Shown piece by piece: positions 37,345-46,863 of a DNA stretch of 64,000 bases (the stretch's first letter is position 1; every line of letters starts with the position of its first letter). Source of the stretch: Nitrosomonas sp. (lineage in GTDB: Bacteria > Pseudomonadota > Gammaproteobacteria > Burkholderiales > Nitrosomonadaceae); assembly GCA_024281995.1 (NCBI GenBank), contig JAMWZW010000001.1, positions 248,001-312,000 on the forward strand, written 5' to 3'. Made by a program: the position numbers and the translations under genes. The notes under the pieces were generated by a model. That model searched no databases. It worked only from the letters and a program-made list of their open reading frames with translations, and was not told the DNA's origin.

Positions 37345-40300
37345 ATGGCTATTACGGTTGATTTAGGTAGTGCAGGCGTTGGCTACACAGAAAATGAGGG
37401 TGATTTAACGCTTTTTGCCGCAGCTACTTTTGTTTCCAGCGATGATAGTTTCGTAGACATTATTGAGATCACGCTCAACAATGCGCTTCCAGTAGAGGCT
37501 CTTTCGGTTTCTTCTTTACCAGCCGGTTATATATCCTCGTATGATTCGGTTACGGGTGTGCTGACCATTAGCAGTGGCACGGGCGATATATCGGATGCCA
37601 ACTGGGAATCAGCGCTCCGTTCAGTGCAATATAACAATTCGTCCGATAATCCGCCTGGAGCTCGGGAAATAACGGTCATCGCATCGGATACGGTTGGGCC
37701 GGCGACATCGGCCAGCACACTTGCAAATTATACTATTGCAATAACATCTTCCAATGATGCTCCGGTAATTACCGGTGATCTCGCTGCCGCAATTACCGAG
37801 GCGGGCAATTATGTAATTACGGTAGCAGACCTCGAGGAGGCCGATCCGGATGACGGTGGTGTGGAATTGACTTATACGGTGACATCACAAACCAATGGTA
37901 CCGTAAAGCTTGAAGGTTTGGATGTTCTGACATTCACTGCTCAGGACGTAATCGATGGCAAGGTCAGTTTTACGCATGATAGCTCCGAAACGCTGAATGC
38001 TGGTTTTGAATTCTCATTAGCCGATGGCGGAGAAGACGCTGTTTTACCGGAAACGGGTACATTCAGTTTTGCCGTGACACCGGTCAACGATCCGCCCAGT
38101 GGCGCGGTAACGATAGATGGAACAGCGCAAGAAAATGCCACACTCACCGCGAACACCAGCACCATTGGGGACAATGACGGACTGGGCACATTCAGCTACC
38201 AATGGCTGCGCGACAATGTTGCGATAAGCGGCGCAACCGGAGAAACTTACGGTCTAAGCGCAACCGATATTGGCAAGCAAATCAGTGTTACGGTGAGTTA
38301 CACCGACGGCCAGGGCACACCTGAGAGCCTGACCAGCGATGCGACGGCTATTGTCACCAATGTCAACGATCCGCCCAGTGGCGCGGTAACGATAGACGGG
38401 CAAGCGCAAGAAAACGCCACACTCACCGCGAACACCAGCACTATCGTAGACAATGACGAATTGGGTGCATTCAGCTACCAATGGTTGCGCGACAATGTTG
38501 CGATAAGCGGCGCAACCGGAGAAACTTACGTTCTGAATGCGGCTGACATTGGCAAGCAAATCACTGTTACGGTAAGTTACACCGACGGCCAGGGCACACC
38601 TGAGAGCCTGACCAGCAATGCGACGGCTATTGTCACCAACGTCAACGACCCGCCCACAGGCGCGGTAACGATAGACGGGCAAGTGCAAGAAAACGCCACA
38701 CTCACGGCGAACACCAGCACCATTGCGGATAATGACGAATTGGGCACATTCAGCTACCAATGGTTGCGCGACAATGTTGCGATAAGTGGCGCAACCGGAG
38801 AAACTTACGTTCTAAGCGCAACCGATATTGGCAAGCAAATCACTGTTACGGTAAGTTATACCGACGGCCAGGGCACACCTGAGAGCTTGACCAGCGATGC
38901 GACGGCTATTGTCACCAACGTCAACGACCCACCCAGTGGCGCGGTAACGATAGACGGGCAAGCGCAAGAAAATGCTACACTCACCGCGAACACCAGCACC
39001 ATTGCGGATAACGACGGATTGGGCACATTCAGCTACCAATGGCTGCGCGATAACGTTGCGATAAGCGGTGCAACCGGAGAAACTTACGCTTTAAGCGCAA
39101 CCGACATTGGCAAGCAAATCAGTGTTACGGTGAGTTACACCGACGGCCAGGGCACACCTGAGAGCCTGACCAGCGATGCGACGGCTATTGTCACCAACGT
39201 CAACGACCCGCCCACAGGCGCGGTAACGATAGATGGAACAGCGCAAGAAAATGCCACACTCACCGCGAACACCAGCACCATTGGGGACAATGACGGACTG
39301 GGCACATTCAGCTACCAATGGCTGCGCGATAATGTTGCGATAAGCGGCGCAACCGGAGAAACTTACGTTCTGAATGCGGCTGACATTGGCAAGCAAATCA
39401 CTGTTACGGTAAGTTACACCGACGGCCAGGGCACACCTGAGAGCCTGACCAGCGATGCGACGGCTATTGTCACCAACGTCAACGACCCGCCCACAGGCGC
39501 GGTAACGATAGACGGGCAAGCGCAAGAAAATGCCACACTCACCGCGAACACCAGCACCATTGCGGATAATGACGAATTGGGTGCATTCAGCTACCAATGG
39601 CTGCGCGACAATGTTGCGATAAGCGGCGCAACCGGAGAAACTTATGTTCTGAATGCGGCTGACATTGGCAAGCAAATCACTGTTACGGTAAGTTACACCG
39701 ACGGTCAAGGCACACCTGAGAGCTTGACCAGTGACCCCACTGCGATTGTGGCAGGAGAAAATCAAGCACCGATGCTATTAGCACCATTAGCTGATCAAGC
39801 GGTGCAATATGATACGGTTAATTGGAGTTACAATACCAGTGCATCTTTTAGCGATGAAGATTCTTTGACTTATAGCGCTACGCTCGTGGGTGGTGCGGCT
39901 TTGCCCGCCTGGATTCAAATCAATGCAACAACTGGAATAATAACGGGAACGCCTAATTTTAGTAATTATGGGATTTACGCACTGGAAATAACTGCAACCG
40001 ATACTCACGGACTTTTTATTGCTGACACGCTAACGCTCGCAGTTACTGCGTTTGATGCGGGTCAGTTGCTGGTTAATACCAGTGCAAATGACGTTTTTGC
40101 TGGAACGGGAGCAAATGATACTGTCACCTACGCGTATGCGGCAGCTCCTATCACGGTCTCCTTAGCGCTGACAGGCTCACAAAATACGGGTGGCGCAGGA
40201 TCAGATATATTGAATAACATCAATAACTTGATCGGTAGTAATTACAGCGATAATTTGACAGGAGATTCACAGAATAACGTATTGGATGGTGGCATTGGTA

Positions 40301-41652
40301 CTGATACTTTAGTAGGTGGACTGGGCAATGATAGTTATATTGTCAACCTTACAGGCGATATCGTCACTGAAAAATTTAATGCAGGTATCGATACAGTCAA
40401 GAGTAGTGTGACCTACGCCTTACCAGGTCAGGTTGAGAATCTTACTTTAATGGGCACAGCGAATATTAATGGCAATGGCAATGCTTTAGCTAACGTGATC
40501 ATTGGAAATGTAGCAAACAACACATTGAATGGCGGTGTTGGCGCAGATACTGCAATGGGGGGATTAGGTAATGACATTTATTTTGTTGATAATACAAACG
40601 ATATCGTTAACGAAAATTTGAATGAGGGCATCGATAAAATTAGTAGTAGCGTCACTTATACGTTGCCTGACAATGTTGAAGATCTTACGCTAACTGCAAC
40701 AGCAGCCATCAACGGCATAGGCAATGATCTGGTAAATATTTTATTAGGTAACTCAGCAGCGAATGTACTGAATGGAGGTATTGGTGCAGATACTCTGAGA
40801 GGCGGAACGGGTGACGATACTTATGTTGTTGATAATGTTGGTGACATCGTTACTGAAAATCTTAATGCCGGTATCGATACGGTTAACAGTAACATAACCT
40901 ATACCCTGAAAAGCAATATCGAGCATTTGATACTATCGGGTACTGCAGCCATTAATGGTACGGGTAATGTTTTGGCCAACACAATCACTGGAAATGCAGC
41001 AGCGAATTTGCTCAATGGCGCAACGGGAGCAGATACGCTTATTGGCGGGTTGGGTGATGATATATATACGATTGATAATGCGGGTGACATTATTGTTGAA
41101 AATCTCAATGAAGGTATTGATAGAGTCAATAGTAGTGTGAGTTATATGTTATCAGATAATGTGGAAAATATTACCTTGATAGGGAGCTCTGCGATTAATG
41201 CTACGGGCAACGGAATAGCTAATACTATAGTAGGAAATTCCGCATCAAATCAGTTAATTGGAGGGGCTGGGGATGATATTCTCAATGGCGCGGCGGGTAA
41301 TAATACGTTAACAGGCGGTACGGGTAAGGATTATTTTCAATTTAAAACGGCGGATCATATTACAGGTGGCCGAATTGATACAATTACCGACTATAACGCA
41401 TTCGATGACACCATTAAGCTGGAGAATAGTATATTTACGGCGTTTTCCGCCATGATTACTCCCGATAAAATACCTGCCGATCAATTTGTAATTGGTACGC
41501 AGGCGTTGGATGCGAATGATTTCATCATCTATAATAATGCTACGGGTGCGGTACTCTATGATGCTGATGGTAATGGTGCTGGAGCTGCGGTGCAATTTGC
41601 TACACTGAGTACCGGATTGGCATTGACCAACTGGGATTTTCACGCGATTTAG
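37345..41652 (+). CDS. Large RTX-type adhesin with tandem repeats
   Basis: 1435 residues, without an N-terminal Sec signal, which fits type I secretion by a C-terminal signal. Order: cadherin-like part (~1-250), six nearly identical 93-residue Ig-like repeats (~253-810), a dystroglycan-type cadherin domain (~811-910), then hemolysin-type calcium-binding blocks with GGxGxD nonapeptides (for example LVGGLGNDSYIV, LRGGTGDDTYVV) and a short secretion tail with ATLSTGLALTNWDFHAI. It probably acts in attachment or biofilm formation. No type I secretion genes lie nearby. It is monocistronic and ends at a strong hairpin. Confidence 0.85.
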   Translation: MAITVDLGSAGVGYTENEGDLTLFAAATFVSSDDSFVDIIEITLNNALPVEALSVSSLPAGYISSYDSVTGVLTISSGTGDISDANWESALRSVQYNNSSDNPPGAREITVIASDTVGPATSASTLANYTIAITSSNDAPVITGDLAAAITEAGNYVITVADLEEADPDDGGVELTYTVTSQTNGTVKLEGLDVLTFTAQDVIDGKVSFTHDSSETLNAGFEFSLADGGEDAVLPETGTFSFAVTPVNDPPSGAVTIDGTAQENATLTANTSTIGDNDGLGTFSYQWLRDNVAISGATGETYGLSATDIGKQISVTVSYTDGQGTPESLTSDATAIVTNVNDPPSGAVTIDGQAQENATLTANTSTIVDNDELGAFSYQWLRDNVAISGATGETYVLNAADIGKQITVTVSYTDGQGTPESLTSNATAIVTNVNDPPTGAVTIDGQVQENATLTANTSTIADNDELGTFSYQWLRDNVAISGATGETYVLSATDIGKQITVTVSYTDGQGTPESLTSDATAIVTNVNDPPSGAVTIDGQAQENATLTANTSTIADNDGLGTFSYQWLRDNVAISGATGETYALSATDIGKQISVTVSYTDGQGTPESLTSDATAIVTNVNDPPTGAVTIDGTAQENATLTANTSTIGDNDGLGTFSYQWLRDNVAISGATGETYVLNAADIGKQITVTVSYTDGQGTPESLTSDATAIVTNVNDPPTGAVTIDGQAQENATLTANTSTIADNDELGAFSYQWLRDNVAISGATGETYVLNAADIGKQITVTVSYTDGQGTPESLTSDPTAIVAGENQAPMLLAPLADQAVQYDTVNWSYNTSASFSDEDSLTYSATLVGGAALPAWIQINATTGIITGTPNFSNYGIYALEITATDTHGLFIADTLTLAVTAFDAGQLLVNTSANDVFAGTGANDTVTYAYAAAPITVSLALTGSQNTGGAGSDILNNINNLIGSNYSDNLTGDSQNNVLDGGIGTDTLVGGLGNDSYIVNLTGDIVTEKFNAGIDTVKSSVTYALPGQVENLTLMGTANINGNGNALANVIIGNVANNTLNGGVGADTAMGGLGNDIYFVDNTNDIVNENLNEGIDKISSSVTYTLPDNVEDLTLTATAAINGIGNDLVNILLGNSAANVLNGGIGADTLRGGTGDDTYVVDNVGDIVTENLNAGIDTVNSNITYTLKSNIEHLILSGTAAINGTGNVLANTITGNAAANLLNGATGADTLIGGLGDDIYTIDNAGDIIVENLNEGIDRVNSSVSYMLSDNVENITLIGSSAINATGNGIANTIVGNSASNQLIGGAGDDILNGAAGNNTLTGGTGKDYFQFKTADHITGGRIDTITDYNAFDDTIKLENSIFTAFSAMITPDKIPADQFVIGTQALDANDFIIYNNATGAVLYDADGNGAGAAVQFATLSTGLALTNWDFHAI
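38101..39774 (+). repeat. Six direct tandem repeats of 279 bp inside the adhesin gene
   Basis: Unit starts are at 38101, 38380, 38659, 38938, 39217 and 39496, an exact 279-bp period (93 codons). Each unit encodes GAVTIDG, then NATLTANTST, FSYQWLRDN and TVSYTDGQGTPESLTS. The DNA copies differ at few sites (for example GQ against GT, GLG against ELG), so the array expanded or was homogenised recently. Confidence 0.97.
40282..41253 (+). repeat. Four diverged 243-bp repeats in the calcium-binding part of the adhesin
   Basis: Units begin at 40282, 40525, 40768 and 41011, a period of 243 bp (81 codons). Each carries LNGGxGADTxxGGxGDD nonapeptides, IVTENLNxGIDxVxSSVTY and NVExLTLxGxAAINGxGN blocks. 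They are more diverged than the 279-bp array, so they are older. Confidence 0.92.
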
Positions 41653-41665
41653 TTCAGGGGGGATG

Positions 41666-41700
41666 AGTGCCTGGGAATTAGGCAATTTCCAGGCACTTTT
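41666..41700 (+). terminator. Intrinsic terminator after the adhesin gene
   Basis: A 14-bp stem with one G-U pair (arm AGTGCCTGGGAATT, loop AGGC) is followed by TTTT. It lies 14 bases after the stop codon and before the convergent diguanylate cyclase gene. Confidence 0.88.
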
Positions 41701-41717
41701 ATATCGGCGGCCAATGT

Positions 41718-43061
41718 TTAATCATTTTTGGATGGCTGAGTAGGTAATTTGTTTTTTTTCTTATTCTTGGCGCTACTTCTTTTAGTGCAAGAAGTGAACA
41801 ACTCCACTCGATTCCTACCTTTTTGTTTTGCCAAATAAAGTGCTTCGTCGGCTCTTTGCAAAAGCAAGTTTTCGTCCAGTGATTCCTGTTCGTTACTGGT
41901 AGCTACACCTAAACTGATCGTAACGGGAATGCGCTGTTTATCCGCATTGATTGCTTGGCAGGCTACTGCATTGCGGAACCGTTCCGCTGCACGTATTGCG
42001 CCTTCCTGATTATAGGGTGAAACAATCGCTAGAAATTCTTCACCGCCATAGCGTCCAACGTATTCATGCGAGCGGGTAGACTTGGAGAGGCGTTCTGCAA
42101 TTTCGCATAATACTGCGTCGCCAGTCAGATGCCCGCATTTATCGTTGATCGCTTTGAAGTGATCGATATCAATCATGATAATCGCAATTCCAATCCCACC
42201 TCTTTTGGCGCGTAGGATTTGTTTATGCAAGATGTCAAAAATCGCCGGTCGGTTAAATAAACCGGTCAACGCATCGTGTGTTACGCGTTGTTCCAATGAT
42301 TTTTTTTGTGCAATGAGTTGCTTATTGAGCTTTACATTTTTATATAGTAGAGTTTTTTCAATGATTAAAGCGAGATGACTTGCGATTTGCAAAGATAGAT
42401 CCTTGTGCAATTTTTTGTAAATATTTTTCTTGCGACAAGAAAAGAAAATAAATCCAATCAGTTTACCTGTCGCGATTAAAGGACAGATCAAACAGGAATG
42501 AATGCCTTCCTTGAAAGCTGCTTTGGCAAGATTGGATTCGGATTGCTGTTGCAGATATATGCTGAGATCATCGATGATGAACATATCATGAGTATCAAGG
42601 ATTTTTTCCAAATCGCTATCTGCTAGGGAGATTGAATAACCCGTTTCCAATTCGAGTTTATTGTAATTGGCACGTGTCCAATGCAGTTTAAATTCGTTTT
42701 GAGTGGCATCGAGTAGAACCAAACTTATTCTGTCATAGGGCAAGTGATCCTGAAAGGACTCATAAATATGATTCAAAACATCAATTAAACGAAGATTGAA
42801 ATTGTATTCAACCAATATCTTGTAAAGAGATTGAGTTTTGTCCGATTGTTTTTGTAATTGAGACGACAATTTCTTGAGAGATTTACCCAGTTGGCCAATT
42901 TCATCACTACCACAGGGGATACTGGCGGTGAAGTCGCCCCGAGTTATAGCTTCAACAGCTTTACGCAAAGTCAGAATTCGATCAATTTTTTTCATGTTAT
43001 CGTTTCCGATCGAAACAAGAGAATAAGTTAGTATACCGGCGAATAAAACCAGAGAGTACAC
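41718..43061 (-). CDS. Diguanylate cyclase with GAF domain (possibly damaged N-terminus)
   Basis: 447 residues from a GTG at 43061: a single membrane helix (~1-20), a HAMP-like linker (~25-75), a GAF domain (~85-235), then GGDEF (~262-425) with the active motif GRYGGEEFLAI. The inhibitory I-site (RxxD) is degenerate, RSHE, so product inhibition may be lost. No ribosome site precedes the GTG, and an in-frame TGA stands directly upstream (43064-43062). Upstream codons in the same frame continue a membrane-helix-like sequence (LPVPLTIL), and a nearby ATG at 43119 would join after one frameshift. Whether it is active is open. Confidence 0.72.
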   Translation of the reverse strand: MYSLVLFAGILTYSLVSIGNDNMKKIDRILTLRKAVEAITRGDFTASIPCGSDEIGQLGKSLKKLSSQLQKQSDKTQSLYKILVEYNFNLRLIDVLNHIYESFQDHLPYDRISLVLLDATQNEFKLHWTRANYNKLELETGYSISLADSDLEKILDTHDMFIIDDLSIYLQQQSESNLAKAAFKEGIHSCLICPLIATGKLIGFIFFSCRKKNIYKKLHKDLSLQIASHLALIIEKTLLYKNVKLNKQLIAQKKSLEQRVTHDALTGLFNRPAIFDILHKQILRAKRGGIGIAIIMIDIDHFKAINDKCGHLTGDAVLCEIAERLSKSTRSHEYVGRYGGEEFLAIVSPYNQEGAIRAAERFRNAVACQAINADKQRIPVTISLGVATSNEQESLDENLLLQRADEALYLAKQKGRNRVELFTSCTKRSSAKNKKKNKLPTQPSKND

Positions 43062-43076
43062 TCACAATATTGTGAG
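43061..43076. repeat. Perfect 16-bp palindrome at the diguanylate cyclase start
   Basis: CTCACAATATTGTGAG is fully self-complementary and overlaps the GTG start and the TGA before it. It could be a regulator site or an incidental product of the coding sequence if the frame once continued upstream. Confidence 0.4.
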
Positions 43077-43245
43077 AGGCACAGGAAGGTTTAATTCAAA
43101 AAGCAGTGAAGATATTCATGAGCGACGGTGATTGTTTTAAATATTTCTAAATTGATTCTCCACAACACTAAGAAATTTAGGTAATGTCAATGCTAAAATC
43201 ATCTGATCGATTTTTTGCACATCAGAACAGGACAAAAACAATAAG

Positions 43246-43632
43246 ATGATAGGAATTCTAGTGTTAACACATGAAGATTTGGGGGAGCATTTAATCAGTT
43301 GTGCGAGCCACGTGGTTGGTACAAAACCGCCACAATTGGCATATTTAAGCGTATTCACTCACGACAATCCTGACACTTTACTATCCCATGCCCGTACAGT
43401 AATTGAACAATTGGATAGTGGCGATGGCGTGCTAATACTTAGTGATATTTTGGGTGCAACACCTTGCAACATTGCCAGCCGGTTGGTACAACCTGGCAAA
43501 GTGGAATGCATTGCGGGCGTTAACTTGCCAATGTTGGTGCGAGTATTAACGTACCGTAATGAGCCGCTCTCAGTTGTGATTGAGAAAGGATTAAGCGGTG
43601 GCCAAGGCGGTGTCATGCAGATCAATGATTAA
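43246..43632 (+). CDS. PTS EIIA component, mannose family
   Basis: 128-residue EIIA-Man-type domain with phospho-acceptor His9 in MIGILVLTHEDLGEHL. It is intact and normal in length. No matching EIIB, EIIC or EIID is near. In many betaproteobacteria this EIIA-HPr-EI trio has a regulatory rather than transport role. HPr follows after 14 bases. Confidence 0.9.
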   Translation: MIGILVLTHEDLGEHLISCASHVVGTKPPQLAYLSVFTHDNPDTLLSHARTVIEQLDSGDGVLILSDILGATPCNIASRLVQPGKVECIAGVNLPMLVRVLTYRNEPLSVVIEKGLSGGQGGVMQIND

Positions 43633-43646
43633 TTCGGAATTTTGTC

Positions 43647-43916
43647 ATGCAAACGAGAGAAGTTGAAATCGTCAATAAACTGGGATTGCATGCGCGTGCG
43701 TCGGCAAAATTAACAAAACTCGCTAGTCAGTTCAAATGCGAGGTTTGGGCGACACGCAATAATCGCCGTGTCAATGCAAAAAGTATCATGGGCGTTATGA
43801 TGCTGGCAGCCAACAAAGGTTCGCGCATACAGATCGAAACTACTGGTGATGACGAAGTTGAAGCGATGACGGCATTGGTTGCATTGATTGAAGACTATTT
43901 TGGCGAGGGTGAATGA
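43647..43916 (+). CDS. ptsH: Phosphocarrier protein HPr
   Basis: 89-residue HPr. The EI-phosphorylated His15 lies in NKLGLHARASAKL and the regulatory Ser46 in VNAKSIMGVMML. No HPr kinase gene is visible nearby. The stop overlaps the following ptsI start by 4 bases. Confidence 0.95.
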   Translation: MQTREVEIVNKLGLHARASAKLTKLASQFKCEVWATRNNRRVNAKSIMGVMMLAANKGSRIQIETTGDDEVEAMTALVALIEDYFGEGE

Positions 43917-45640
43917 GCTTTATCTTACAAGGTATTGGGGTATCTGAAGGCATTGCGATAGGGCATGCGCATTTGGTCACACCTGCTGCGCTGGAGGTCA
44001 TGCATTATTTGATCCCTAAGCACCAAGTTGATAAAGAGATTGCACGGCTCGATAGCGCTTTTGCGGCAGTGCGCAAAGAATTTGAGGCATTACATAAATC
44101 TGTGGTTGATGGTCATGCACGTGCTGAGTTTAGTGCATTTCTGGATTTGCACTTGATGATTTTGGATGATCCTACGTTATCAGAAGCTGCCCGTAGCATG
44201 ATCGCGCAGACGCAATGTAATGCTGAGTGGGCACTAAAGCAGCAAATGCACGAGTTGCTGGAACAGTTTGAAGAAATTGAGGATGCTTATTTACGTGAGC
44301 GTAAAGCTGATGTCGTGCAAGTGGTTGAACGTGTTCTCAAGGCGATGCTAGGGCATCCCGGTTATTTGCCTATTGCATCGAAACGTGCGGGCGATAGCAT
44401 TTTGGTTGCTCATGATCTAAGTCCTGCTGACGTGATGCAATATAAGCAGCATCAATTTGTTGCGTTTCTAACGGATCTGGGCAGTCAAACATCCCATACT
44501 GCCATTATCGCTCGTAGTCTTAATATTCCTTCCATTGTGGCATTGCGTCATGCGCATCAGTTAATTATCGAAGATGATTGTCTGATTGTCGATGGTAATC
44601 AAGGTATTATCATTATAAATCCGGATAAGTATGTACTTGACGAGTATCGCTTGCGGCAAGGTCAGTTAGAGCTGGAAAGAAAGAAATTAAAACGGCTTAA
44701 AAGTATCGCTGCAGTGACATTGGATGGTACAGCCATCGATTTATACGCCAATATCGAATTGCCGCAAGATATTGAGCAAGTGATGGAAAGTGGTGCGACT
44801 GGTATTGGCTTATTTCGTAGTGAATTCTTGTTTCTAAATCGTGATGATTTACCCGGTGAAGAAGAACAATTCGAGGCTTATCGAACTGTCGCAGTTAAAA
44901 TGCACAAACAGCCTGTGGTAATACGTACGTTTGATCTAGGCGCAGATAAGAGTTTGAAAGGTAGCATACAAGTTGCAACTAATCCGGCATTGGGCTTACG
45001 TGCAATTCGCCTGAGCCTGGCTGAACCGAAAATGTTTCATACACAGTTGCGCGCGATTTTGCGTGCCTCCAAGTATGGTGATGTGCGTATCTTACTGCCG
45101 ATGTTGTCTCATGCGGCTGAAATAGACCAGACACTGAATCTCATTGAATATGCCAAACAAACGTTGCGAGATGACAAACTTCATTTTGATGAACATATTA
45201 ATGTCGGCGGCATGATTGAGATACCCGCGGCAGCATTAAGCCTCGATCTTTTCATGCGTAAGCTGGATTTTTTGTCAATCGGCACTAATGATTTGATTCA
45301 ATATACGCTGGCAGTGGACCGTATCGATGACGCAGTTGCGCATCTGTATGATCCGCTGCATCCGGCTATTATTTGGTTGATTTCGCATATTATACAGAGC
45401 GCTAATCGAGCCAAAGTACCCGTTTCGGTCTGTGGTGAAATGGCGGGTGATAAGCGATTCACAAGGCTTTTGCTGGGATTTGGCTTGCAGCAGTTTTCAA
45501 TGTATCCGGCACAGTTGTTAGCTGTAAAAAATCAGATATTAAAAAGCCACTTGCCGGAGATTATTCCATTGGTGCAGAAGATTATCAAAGCTGATCAACC
45601 GGAAAAGATGGTGGCATTGCTGGCAAAATTGAATGACTAG
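43913..45640 (+). CDS. ptsI: PEP-protein phosphotransferase EI
   Basis: Enzyme I of 575 residues passes phosphate from PEP to HPr. The phospho-His195 lies in DLGSQTSHTAIIARS. The PEP-binding C-terminal TIM barrel shows TGIGLFRSEFLFL, FLSIGTNDLIQYTLAVDR and the Cys in VPVSVCGEMAGD. Length is as expected for sugar-type EI. With HPr and EIIA but no permease, it suggests a regulatory phosphorelay. Confidence 0.96.
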   Translation: MSFILQGIGVSEGIAIGHAHLVTPAALEVMHYLIPKHQVDKEIARLDSAFAAVRKEFEALHKSVVDGHARAEFSAFLDLHLMILDDPTLSEAARSMIAQTQCNAEWALKQQMHELLEQFEEIEDAYLRERKADVVQVVERVLKAMLGHPGYLPIASKRAGDSILVAHDLSPADVMQYKQHQFVAFLTDLGSQTSHTAIIARSLNIPSIVALRHAHQLIIEDDCLIVDGNQGIIIINPDKYVLDEYRLRQGQLELERKKLKRLKSIAAVTLDGTAIDLYANIELPQDIEQVMESGATGIGLFRSEFLFLNRDDLPGEEEQFEAYRTVAVKMHKQPVVIRTFDLGADKSLKGSIQVATNPALGLRAIRLSLAEPKMFHTQLRAILRASKYGDVRILLPMLSHAAEIDQTLNLIEYAKQTLRDDKLHFDEHINVGGMIEIPAAALSLDLFMRKLDFLSIGTNDLIQYTLAVDRIDDAVAHLYDPLHPAIIWLISHIIQSANRAKVPVSVCGEMAGDKRFTRLLLGFGLQQFSMYPAQLLAVKNQILKSHLPEIIPLVQKIIKADQPEKMVALLAKLND

Positions 45641-45712
45641 TGTGTGTTTGTTTTTTGGCGATATAATAATCAATAAATCATTTAGCCGTTTCTTCGGATT
45701 TCCCTTAAATAC

Positions 45713-46840
45713 ATGCAAGATTCAAAATCAGTAGGTGTTGTAACGCCTCAATACGTGCAAATTGATAGACCATTACACTTGAAAAGTGGCTTGGTGATCG
45801 ATAGCTATCATTTGGTATACGAAACGTATGGACAACTCAATACTACGCGCTCGAACGCCGTATTGATTTGTCATGCATTATCGGGAAATCACCACGTGGC
45901 TGGTGTTTATAGCGGAAAAGAGAAAAGTGCGGGCTGGTGGGACAATATGGTGGGGCCGGGAAAGCCGATTGATACCGATCGATTTTTTGTCATTGGGGTT
46001 AATAATTTGGGTGGTTGTCATGGCTCAACGGGCCCAGCAAGTATAGACACCAAAACCGGCAAGCACTACGGTGCGAGTTTCCCCGTAGTTACGGTGGAAG
46101 ATTGGGTAGAAACTCAAGCCCAGCTTGCGGAACATCTGGGTATTGCGCAGTTTGCTGCGATTGTAGGTGGCAGTCTGGGTGGTATGCAGGCGCTACAGTG
46201 GACATTAGATTATCCCGAGAAGGTTCGCCATGCACTGGTGATCGCTGCGGCAGCAAATTTGACGGCGCAAAATATCGCATTTAACGATGTGGCTCGCCAG
46301 GCAATCATGACCGACCAGGATTTTTATGGAGGAAATTACTATGCGTACAATACGTTGCCCAGACGTGGATTGCGGTTGGCGCGTATGCTGGGGCATATCA
46401 CTTATCTCTCCGATGATTCAATGGCGGCGAAGTTTGGGCGCGGCTTGCGTAAAGGCGAATTGTCGTTCGGTTTTGACGTAGAATTTGAAATCGAATCTTA
46501 TTTGCGCTATCAAGGTGACAAGTTTGCTGATTTGTTCGATGCCAATACTTATTTGTTGATGACCAAAGCGTTGGATTATTTCAATCCAGCCGGGGCTTAC
46601 AATGGCGATTTGAGCGCAGCATTTCGGGCTGCTAAGGCAAATTTCCTGGTAGTGTCGTTTACATCTGATTGGCGTTTTTCGCCGGAACGTTCGCGAGAAA
46701 TCGTCAAGGCATTGTTGAATAATAAAATTAACGTCAGTTATGCAGAAATTACCGCCAGTCACGGTCATGATTCTTTTTTGATGGAGAATATACATTATCA
46801 TCAACTCGTGCGTGCGTATATGGACAACATTACTGTTTAA
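45713..46840 (+). CDS. metX: Homoserine O-acyltransferase MetX
   Basis: Alpha/beta-hydrolase-fold enzyme that activates homoserine for methionine synthesis; many proteobacterial MetX members use succinyl-CoA. The 375 residues carry the nucleophile Ser154 in [13 protein letters not shown], Asp in [12 protein letters not shown] and His in SHGHDSFL. The neighbour metW, 23 bases downstream, is the usual partner and suggests the succinyl-type MetXW pair. The 72-bp leader is too short for a recognised SAM riboswitch. Confidence 0.94.
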   Translation: MQDSKSVGVVTPQYVQIDRPLHLKSGLVIDSYHLVYETYGQLNTTRSNAVLICHALSGNHHVAGVYSGKEKSAGWWDNMVGPGKPIDTDRFFVIGVNNLGGCHGSTGPASIDTKTGKHYGASFPVVTVEDWVETQAQLAEHLGIAQFAAIVGGSLGGMQALQWTLDYPEKVRHALVIAAAANLTAQNIAFNDVARQAIMTDQDFYGGNYYAYNTLPRRGLRLARMLGHITYLSDDSMAAKFGRGLRKGELSFGFDVEFEIESYLRYQGDKFADLFDANTYLLMTKALDYFNPAGAYNGDLSAAFRAAKANFLVVSFTSDWRFSPERSREIVKALLNNKINVSYAEITASHGHDSFLMENIHYHQLVRAYMDNITV

Positions 46841-46863
46841 ATTGCTGAAATAATTAATTAACT

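Noticed and set aside
38254-39765. Long leftward open frames opposite the repeat part of the adhesin
   Set aside because: They are mirror frames of the tandem repeats: the same pattern recurs every 279 bp and the sense strand gives a well-formed repeat protein.
45641-45712. Possible SAM riboswitch before metX
   Set aside because: The leader has only 72 bases and no match to SAM-II or SAH aptamer patterns was seen.
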